Source of the DNA: Macrotis lagotis | Taxonomy: Eukaryota; Chordata; Mammalia; Peramelemorphia; Peramelidae | DNA length: 64,000 bases | NCBI RefSeq assembly: GCF_037893015.1 | Contig: NC_133659.1 | Span: 14,459,158 to 14,523,157, forward strand | Reading direction: 5' to 3' | In this document: one piece after another, positions 57,577 through 64,000 of the stretch | Layout of the letters: the number at the start of each line of letters is the position of its first letter | How positions within the stretch are numbered: position 1 is the stretch's first letter | The notes under the pieces: model-generated | Databases searched by the model: none | What the model was told of the DNA's origin: nothing | What the model saw: only the letters and a program-made list of their open reading frames with translations | Made by a program: the position numbers and the translations under genes

Positions 57577-59001
57577 CTACAGTTCTGCAGAAATCATTGA
57601 TTCAGTGTGTCCATGAATATTTGAGTCCCCTAGTAAAGATGGTTGTTTTGAGTCTACTTTATAAGGTTTCTGAGTTTTATTTCCAAAAACGGTTATGCCC
57701 ATTCCACTTGGATGATTTGGAAGGGACACATGGGAGAGCAAAGGGATGTTCGCCTCCTGATTGGATCCCGAAGAGGGCAAGCTAGTCACATGACCAGTGC
57801 TTGTGGAGCCACTGGCACTGCTGGGTGAGCGGCTCTTGGGAGGGGGACAGTGTTGAATGACTCTGGGTGGGCCCTGGGGTTGGTAGTGAGTTGCTGGAAA
57901 AGCAGCGTATCCAGGAGGTATCGGGTACCCATTGATGGGGATGAAGCGCTGGTTTTGAGGTATGGGGGGCCCAATGAAGCCAGCAATCTGCCCTTGAGGT
58001 ATCCCCTGAGCTGGAAACATGTAGTTGGGATATCTCGGGTTACTGAGATTGCTGATGGGACTGGCGCTGAGTGATGTTGTCTGGGTAGTGGCATTACCGC
58101 CAGAGGGAGATGTGGAACTGGTATGACTGGAGATCCCTTCCCAGGATCGGAGTCTGACATGGATGTCCTTGAAGCGGGGTCTCCTTGAAGGAATCTCATT
58201 CCAGCATTCCGTCATCAAGCTGTACATCCTGGGTGGGCAGTCTTCAGAGCAGGGCAAAAGCTGCCGTTTTCTGACCATCTCAACGACTTCCTGGTTGCTG
58301 AAGCCATAATAGGGCTGAAGGCCAAAGCTAAAGATCTCCCACAAGACAACACCAAAGGACCAGATGTCTGAATCCGAAGAGAACTTGCCATACATGATGG
58401 CTTCGGGGGGCATCCAGCGGATGGGCAGCAAGGACTTGCTTTGCACTCGATAATAGTCGGCTGAATAGATCTCCCTGGAGAGGCCCAAGTCTGAAATCTT
58501 CACATGGAGTTGCTCACCGATCAAAATGTTCCGAGCTGCCAGATCCTTGTGTACAAAGAAGTGACTGGCCAGGTACTCCATCCCTGCAGCGATCTGAATT
58601 GCAATGTGCAGGAAGTCACCATGATCCAGGCTTGATTTGACGGTTCCATCTTCATCACTGCTGCAACCCACATCAGAGTGTGGGGACCTCATAATGAGGA
58701 ACTCATGCAAGTCACCCTGGTTCATGTACTCAAACAGCATGCATACTGGCTGTTCCTGGGTGACTACCCCAAGAAGGCAGACAATGTTAGGGTGGTGGAG
58801 CTCTGCCATGAGGGAAGCTTCCTGCTGAAACTCTGCCCATTGCTGTGGATTATTAAAGTCTTTCAGGGTCTTGATGGCAACCAGTTGAGCATGGTCCATT
58901 CCCGGGAGATAAAGATGCCCCTTATATATTTTCCCAAAGGCACATTCACCCAATTCTTCCATGAACCGGACAGCTGACAGTGGCAACTCCTTGGCCTTGC
59001 T
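57577..59001 (-). CDS. ROR1: ROR1 last coding exon (intracellular kinase-like domain and tail)
   Basis: Terminal exon of ROR1, the single-pass receptor for Wnt5a-type signals; this part is cytoplasmic. It spans 1425 nt, 474 residues from [13 protein letters not shown] to MISAEL and TAG at 57577-57579. The acceptor TTTTCCTCTCCCCCCACAG ends at 59002. The kinase-like domain covers about residues 11-284. The glycine loop reads GECAFG (Cys for the middle Gly), the VAIK lysine is residue 44, the catalytic loop is HKDLAARN rather than HRD, and DFG is DLG; these changes are normal for ROR1 and mark a pseudokinase. The activation loop has YSADYY. A Ser/Thr-rich segment, a Pro-rich segment and a second Ser/Thr segment follow. 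It has one residue fewer than the human counterpart in the Pro-rich part (QGIPQGQ). The frame is intact. The first Met in this exon (residue 14) is not a start; the N-terminal exons lie beyond 64000. Confidence 0.98.
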   Translation of the reverse strand, partial: SKAKELPLSAVRFMEELGECAFGKIYKGHLYLPGMDHAQLVAIKTLKDFNNPQQWAEFQQEASLMAELHHPNIVCLLGVVTQEQPVCMLFEYMNQGDLHEFLIMRSPHSDVGCSSDEDGTVKSSLDHGDFLHIAIQIAAGMEYLASHFFVHKDLAARNILIGEQLHVKISDLGLSREIYSADYYRVQSKSLLPIRWMPPEAIMYGKFSSDSDIWSFGVVLWEIFSFGLQPYYGFSNQEVVEMVRKRQLLPCSEDCPPRMYSLMTECWNEIPSRRPRFKDIHVRLRSWEGISSHTSSTSPSGGNATTQTTSLSASPISNLSNPRYPNYMFPAQGIPQGQIAGFIGPPIPQNQRFIPINGYPIPPGYAAFPATHYQPQGPPRVIQHCPPPKSRSPSSASGSTSTGHVTSLPSSGSNQEANIPLLSHVSLPNHPSGMGITVFGNKTQKPYKVDSKQPSLLGDSNIHGHTESMISAEL

Positions 59002-59056
59002 CTGTGGGGGGAGAGGAAAAGTATGTTAATCTGAATTTTTAAAAATTCTGAAGGCC

Positions 59057-59203
59057 GGGGCAGCTAGGTGGCATAGTGGATAAAGCACCGATCCTGGAGT
59101 CAGGAGCACCTGGGTTCAAATCCGGTCTCAGACACTTAATAATTACCTAGCTGTGTGGCCTTGGGCAAGCTACTTAACCCCATTTGCCTTGCAAAAACCT
59201 AAA
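59057..59203 (+). mobile_element. WSINE1-like SINE beside ROR1 last exon, with target-site duplication
   Basis: GGGGCAGCTAGGTGGCATAG through CTAGCTGTGTGGCCTTGGGC to GCCTTGCAAAAACCT. An exact 16-bp repeat, AAAAATTCTGAAGGCC, flanks it (59041-59056 and 59204-59219). It is antisense to ROR1 and begins 55 bp upstream of the exon. Confidence 0.95.
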
Positions 59204-59224
59204 AAAAATTCTGAAGGCCTCCTC

Positions 59225-59960
59225 CTACTATCCTTTGACCTAATTAGATCATGCCTAGAGTTCTATCTTCAAGTCTGGGAGCCATGTTTTAGAAGACCAC
59301 TGATAAATTTGAGAGCATCCTTCAGAGAGTGATCAAGATAATGAAAGCCATCTGGATTATGTCATATAAATATCACTTAAAAGTAATGGAGATTTTGAGT
59401 CTGAAGAAGAAAGGTCTTGAGGGAATAATGGTAACTTTTCAAATAGTTTAGAGAATGTGCTATGGACAAAGGATGAAGAACTAGGAGGAACAGGACTTGT
59501 TGGCCTGAAGAGGCAGTAGGGCCAGAAAAGGCATTGGATTTCAAAAGGACATGGCTTAAAATTCAGTCTCAGGACACTTACTAGCTATGGGATTCTCTAT
59601 GTCTCTTGTTTCCTCATCTGTAGAGGCACTTGAACTCAAGTGAAGAGATAGGACTCAATCTCCTCCAAAGTCCCTTTTAAGCTCCACATTCATGCTCCTA
59701 TGAGAAGACTTGGGAGGAGGTTGGGGTGAGGTGGCATATAAACCTTGCGACCTGTCTGGTAGGAAAAGGATCAACATGGTTCTGATTAGGCCTGGGCTGG
59801 CACTAGAAGAAATGAGTGGAAGTTTTAAAGAGGAAAATTTTAGGGTTGACACCAGGAAACAGTTCATAATGACTAAAGAATCAAGCAGACCTGAGTTTGA
59901 ATCTACCATCAGACACTATAGTTGAAGATATCTTGGACAGATGTCAACTAATCTAAGTCT
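59225..59960 (+). repeat. CR1/L3-like fragment with a SINE core
   Basis: ATCATGCCTAGAGTTCTATC, CAGAGAGTGATCAAGATAAT, GATGAAGAACTAGGAGGAAC and similar wording are CR1/L3-like. About 59520-59680 carries tRNA-SINE text (CTCAGGACACTTACTAGCTA, GTTTCCTCATCTGTAGAGGC). Confidence 0.5.
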
Positions 59961-60169
59961 TAGTTTCTTGAATTGAAGTTAAAGGAGTTGGATCCAATTA
60001 ATCCATTATCCTCTGTTGCTTAGGTCATTTAGAACTTTGTTTTGAAATTTATTGATATATTTATTGTGGGATATTGTGAATAAAAACTGGAAAGAGAGAG
60101 TACTGGCTTCAGAACTAGGCAGACTGGGTTCAAGTCTCTCCTTTGACACATATGAATTCATCTTGAGGT

Positions 60170-61070
60170 CTAGCTCTTAGACCATGCTGCTTCTTCAAGA
60201 AAACTGAGGCCCTCTGTCAATCCCCTCACTTTTAGACCTTTCTCTTTGCCAATGCTAACTTCTCTGTTTGTACATTTAATCCCATTCCCTGATCTCTGAG
60301 TGCTTGCCTCAGAGATCAACCAATGGATAACCCATTGGTTATCTCCCCACTCACGCTAATTTTCAGTCTAATGGCTCTTGCTTAGCTGTTTTTAAACACG
60401 CCCAGTTCTGTATTCCTTAAAAAAAACATTTTCTTGCCTTTATCATCCCAAACTGTCCATTTTATCACTTTGCATTCACTTCTCAATTTTTTGAATCTGA
60501 TTTCTGGTCCTCACTACCCGACAGAAACTGCTCTTTCCAAGGTCACTGATGTTCTTTTAATTTGTTAACTCCAATGTTCTCTTCCCAGTAGCATGCTTCT
60601 TGACCTCTCTGAAGCAAAAAATGTTGTTGGCCCTGCCTCCCCTTCCAACTTCTGTATAGTTTCCAATGCCTCATCAGTCTCTCTCTTTCTCTTTTCCTCT
60701 CTCTTTCTTATCAATATGACTCTTACCATTGTGCATGTGTCTACCTTGGGGCTTAGCTCTGGGTTATCTTCTTTTTCTCTATACATTCTCTCTTGAAAAT
60801 ATCATCAGAAAAAAACTTACTAGATCTCATGTGTTCAAGCATCCATGGGTAAAACACTCTTCCTCCTCTGCTCCAACTACCGACAACCCTGACTTTCTTT
60901 AAATTACAACTTCCTTCTGTTAATTGTTTCCTATCTAGTGTATACACCTCTAGTCTCCTCCATTAGATTATAAGCTCTTTGAGGGTGGGAATGTATCATT
61001 TACCTTTTTTTATATCCTGTTACCTAGAACAGTGCCTAATACATATTTATTGATGAATGGATGGATCCCA
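60170..61070 (+). repeat. L2 LINE fragment, sense
   Basis: Long L2 stretch: GAAACTGCTCTTTCCAAGGT, CACTGATGTTCTTTTAATTT, CTTCTTGACCTCTCTGAAGC, TTGGGGCTTAGCTCTGGGTT, ending with the L2 tail (AAGCTCTTTGAGGGTGGGAA, GAACAGTGCCTAATACATAT). Frames are broken. Confidence 0.85.
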
Positions 61071-61113
61071 ACTTCACATATTCAATCTTTAATTGCCTAC
61101 TGGATAGCGCGCT

Positions 61114-61116
<3 letters not shown>

Positions 61117-61194
<78 letters not shown>
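61117..61194. repeat. (TG)n(TA)n microsatellite
   Basis: TG run followed by a TA run. Confidence 0.97.
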
Positions 61195-61199
<5 letters not shown>

Positions 61200-61239
61200 C
61201 TCCTACATTCTCTTTTACTTTCAAGGTCACCTAAGTTTA

Positions 61240-61620
61240 CAACATTGAAGACATCTTTCTCACTCTCCTCCCACCCCCATCACATGTGTTGTTAGGTCTC
61301 ACATGCTACTTTCTACCCCTACTGGCTAAAATGTTGTTCTTTATTCACAATATTCCATCTCCTCTCTCCTTTCCTTTCCCATCACCTCTTAGATGCCCAG
61401 CTTCCTTCAGCCCTCTGCTCCAGGATAGGATTCTTTTTCTGATCCCTCAATTGGGCCCTCCCTTCTCCAAATATTATTTGTACATTTTCCTTATTTATTT
61501 AACTATGTGCTGTTTCTTGTTCCTTTTCTTCAATAGGATCTCTAAGTTCCCCAACAGGGATTATTTTAGTTTTTGTCATCATATTTCCTTATTAACTAGG
61601 ATGACATAAGGTCTATAGTG
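61240..61620 (+). repeat. L2-like fragment
   Basis: TTTTCTGATCCCTCAATTGG, GCCCTCCCTTCTCCAAATAT and CTAAGTTCCCCAACAGGGAT. Confidence 0.5.
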
Positions 61621-61731
61621 GGTCATTGTTCATATGTTTATTAATCATATAAAGTTTATATTTCTAAATTTATTGAGGTTTAGCAGTTTCTGATAGTTTG
61701 CAATAAATGGTTTCCTTTCTCCCTCTCTTCT

Positions 61732-61838
61732 TTCCTTCCTTCCCTCCTTCCTTCCTTCCTTCCTTCCTTCCTTCCTTCCTTCCTTCCTTCCTTCCTTCCT
61801 TCCTTCCTTCCTTCCTTCCTTCCTTCCTTCCTTCCTTC
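61732..61838. repeat. (TTCC)n microsatellite
   Basis: More than twenty tandem TTCC units on the plus strand. Confidence 0.98.
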
Positions 61839-62395
61839 TCTTCCTCCATTCCCTTCAGCTACAAAATATCAAGGGCATATCTTTGGAGAGCATAAAGTAG
61901 TTGAAAATAAAAATAACGAGTATCTTTGCCATCTTTCCTTTTGGTACCCTAAGTATTTCCCACAGATCAAAATGAATTCTTTCTCAGACTATGTTTTTTT
62001 TGTTTTTGTGGTGAATACCACTGTTTTCACTTTGAAAAAAAGAAAATCAGAAAAGTTACTAGGCTTCTCAAATAGAAGGGTCTGCTTAGACAATGTAGGG
62101 CTCACTGCCTAGAGGAGTACAACTCTGTTTGAAATCAGAGAAGGCTGTTGGCCAGCAAACCCAGTTTGATCTAGAGTCTCTCACAAGGCTGAGCCAGGGA
62201 CCTGACAATTGGTGTGGCCGTGAGGTTGAACACCAGTTCTCAGCCAATCTGCTGGAACAAAATTGCCCTTTCTCTTTTTTCTGACACTTGAAGAAATTCC
62301 AAGTTCCCTTTAGTTCTACATGTCATATCACCTCATCGAAGTCAGTGGAAGACCATTGGTAAGTCCAAACCATGACTACAACTCCCTATGAAATT
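61839..62395. other. ROR1 intron, no recognised feature
   Basis: No exon with ROR1 membrane-segment coding or other gene signature found. Confidence 0.45.
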
Positions 62396-62760
62396 CCATC
62401 AGTTCAAGGCCAGAATGCAACCTTGGAGGCAATCTAGTCCAACCCAAACATAGTATGAAATCTTCTACACCATCTCCCATGGTGACAGCTTGTGGAAGGA
62501 AAATGACTCTAGGATTTATAAGTCAGAGGACCTGCTTCTTCTCTTTGGGTGACCTCATTGAGGTTATTCAAAGTCTGGATCTCAGAGTCCTCATTTGAAA
62601 AATGAGTAAGTTGGACAAAATGACCATTAAAGACCTCAGACTTAGACTCAATATAGTCCATTTCACTTTGAGACACCTTTAGTATTCATGGTCCACTCGC
62701 CTACTTTTTACAGATGAGAAGACTAAGCTAGGAAGGTGAGGGTTCTAATTCTTAGGAAAT
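62396..62760 (+). repeat. MIR/MAR SINE remnants
   Basis: AACCTTGGAGGCAATCTAGT at 62420; AGTCAGAGGACCTGCTTCTT and CTCATTTGAAAAATGAGTAA at 62520-62610; TTTTTACAGATGAGAAGACT at 62705. Confidence 0.6.
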
Positions 62761-62879
62761 TTTCTCTTTGCCTCAAGAGATATGAAAATACCCCAAGATG
62801 GTGAAATTTGAGGACTTCCTTCATGACACCTGTAAAATGGTCATGGATGTGGTTCACCCAAAATGTGAACAATAGTCTT

Positions 62880-63560
62880 CATCTCACAGAAACCATAAAA
62901 GCACAATTTGCATTTTTAAAATTCTCAAGCTCCTCCATGGAGATGAAATTTTGAATTTCCCATAAATCCCATACTCATTTAAGAAATCATAAAAACGCTT
63001 CCACAGGCAGTCAGTAGACTGTACAGGGGATGGCCGGAAATTAGCCTTATTGTTCAGGAACAGCTGGTTTACGTTAGACAAATCCTTTAGGCTAAACTTG
63101 TTTAGGTCTGGCATATTGTAAATTATATTTCAGTAATGAAAGTGATGTGACCTCCGGCTGACCTCGAGCAGGGTCTGTCTGTTTGAACCAACGTCCCATG
63201 GAAAAGTATGAAAGAAGATGAAGTCATAAACTTTTGGCAGTTCCATTTTGGTGCATTTCAAGGGAAAAGGGGGTTATAAATCTGCCCGGCTTTTGTTTGA
63301 CAAGTATTTGTCATGCGGGGGATGTACGAGATGTAAAGAAGTGTAAAATACACAGGCAGCCCCCCTGCCAAAGTAAACGGAGTACAAAGGGAGAAGGGGA
63401 TGAGTGAGGGCCCAGCCCCTATCTCTTCATCAGCGCCTTCCATTAGCCCAAGGACAAGATGGGCCCAGTTGGTTATATGTGCTAAGAGAACCCAGCCCCT
63501 TGGAACTGAGAAGGGCTTTCATTTCATTGTTAACATTTGTATTTCCCAAAATCAACACAC
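62880..63560. other. Unique-looking block in last ROR1 intron, candidate conserved element
   Basis: About 680 bp without transposon wording, with even base composition and several CpG. It holds a minus-strand open frame of 76 codons at 62884-63114 (MPDLNKFSLKDLSNVNQLFL start) that matches no family I know and has no supporting splice pattern. It is not the ROR1 transmembrane exon. Confidence 0.35.
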
Positions 63561-63582
63561 ATCTACCTTGGTATGGTTCAAA

Positions 63583-63640
63583 AGTTCTCTCTGTCTCTCT
63601 CTGTCTCTCTCTCTCTCTGTCTCTCTCTCTCTCTCTCCTC
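63583..63640. repeat. (CT)n microsatellite
   Basis: CTCTCTGTCTCT-type run on the plus strand. Confidence 0.95.
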
Positions 63641-63924
63641 TCTGATTCCTTTTTTCTTATCTTCTCTATTCTCTCCTCTTTTTTAATGTTGACATGGGAA
63701 TGGATAATCCTCTGAAATCTAATTTCTTTTTCTTTGAAATGTCTGAGTAGCAACAAGATTTCCATTGGAGTGGACCAACTGGTCATGAGAAGTCACAGAA
63801 GAGGTTCCTAAGGTCAGGGGCCCTTTAGCAGAAAGGAAGGCAAGATGACCCTGCCTTTGGAATGGAGGAACCAGCTTCGTTTGATGATATGTGACATGAG
63901 AGGGACAGATAATACTAAGAATGA

Positions 63925-64000
63925 TAACAAAAACAACTAGCATTTATGACTCTGCAAAGCACTGCAAATATATAATTTGATTTTCCCAATCACCCTGGAA
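63925..64000 (-). repeat. MIR SINE, cut by window end
   Basis: AACTAGCATTTATGACTCTG, CAAAGCACTGCAAATATATA and CAATCACCCTGGAA begin an antisense-oriented MIR. Confidence 0.65.

Noticed and set aside
61707-61895. Repetitive FLPS-type protein frame
   Set aside because: Translation of a (TTCC)n microsatellite.
59001-64000. The ROR1 transmembrane exon that should precede the last exon
   Set aside because: No minus-strand stretch encoding the hydrophobic segment and following basic residues was found; it must lie beyond the right edge.

Overview
The window is nuclear DNA of a mammal, almost certainly a marsupial. It is AT-rich, has large introns, and is crowded with metatherian repeats: tRNA-derived SINEs of the WSINE1/WALLSI type, the marsupial form of the L1 3' UTR, RTE-type LINE fragments, and old L2, CR1/L3 and MIR/MAR relics. 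The WSINE1-like copies with A-rich tails suggest an Australian marsupial, perhaps a dasyurid; this is inference from recognised repeats, not a database match. There is no prokaryotic system, CRISPR array or operon.

Two real genes lie on the minus strand in the same orientation, matching the mammalian order ROR1 then UBE2U. (1) 57577-59001 is the last coding exon of ROR1, encoding the whole intracellular kinase-like domain and tail (474 aa); its 3' UTR runs downward toward about 54.4-55.2 kb, and the earlier exons lie beyond the right edge. (2) UBE2U, a ubiquitin-conjugating enzyme, is spread over 25 kb in short exons that are hard to see as open frames. I found seven consecutive coding exons at 30618-30701, 27911-27992, 25749-25841, 24162-24259, 19899-20025, 11426-11492 and 5340-5428. 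Every junction keeps phase, giving 213 codons plus 1 nt. They hold a complete E2 fold with HPN and the catalytic cysteine, then the start of a C-terminal extension whose remaining exons should lie left of position 1.

UBE2U exon 1 sits in the only CpG-rich stretch (about 30.4-31.6 kb), which should be its promoter. A 124-bp direct repeat (30416-30539 and 31221-31344) brackets exon 1. A degenerate tandem array with a unit of about 33 bp follows it, and a related array in the opposite orientation lies at 49.2-49.76 kb.

Left to right: 1-31 kb is UBE2U with its introns, carrying an RPS10 processed pseudogene, several L1 3' ends, an RTE fragment and a perfect 20-bp hairpin near exon 3. 31-54 kb is the UBE2U-ROR1 intergenic region, mostly repeats plus some unique-looking blocks. 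54-59 kb is the ROR1 terminal exon and 3' UTR. 59-64 kb is the last ROR1 intron. The rest is fossil transposons and microsatellites. I see no credible novel multi-gene system; the most useful results are the reconstructed UBE2U gene and the unusual structure around its first exon.
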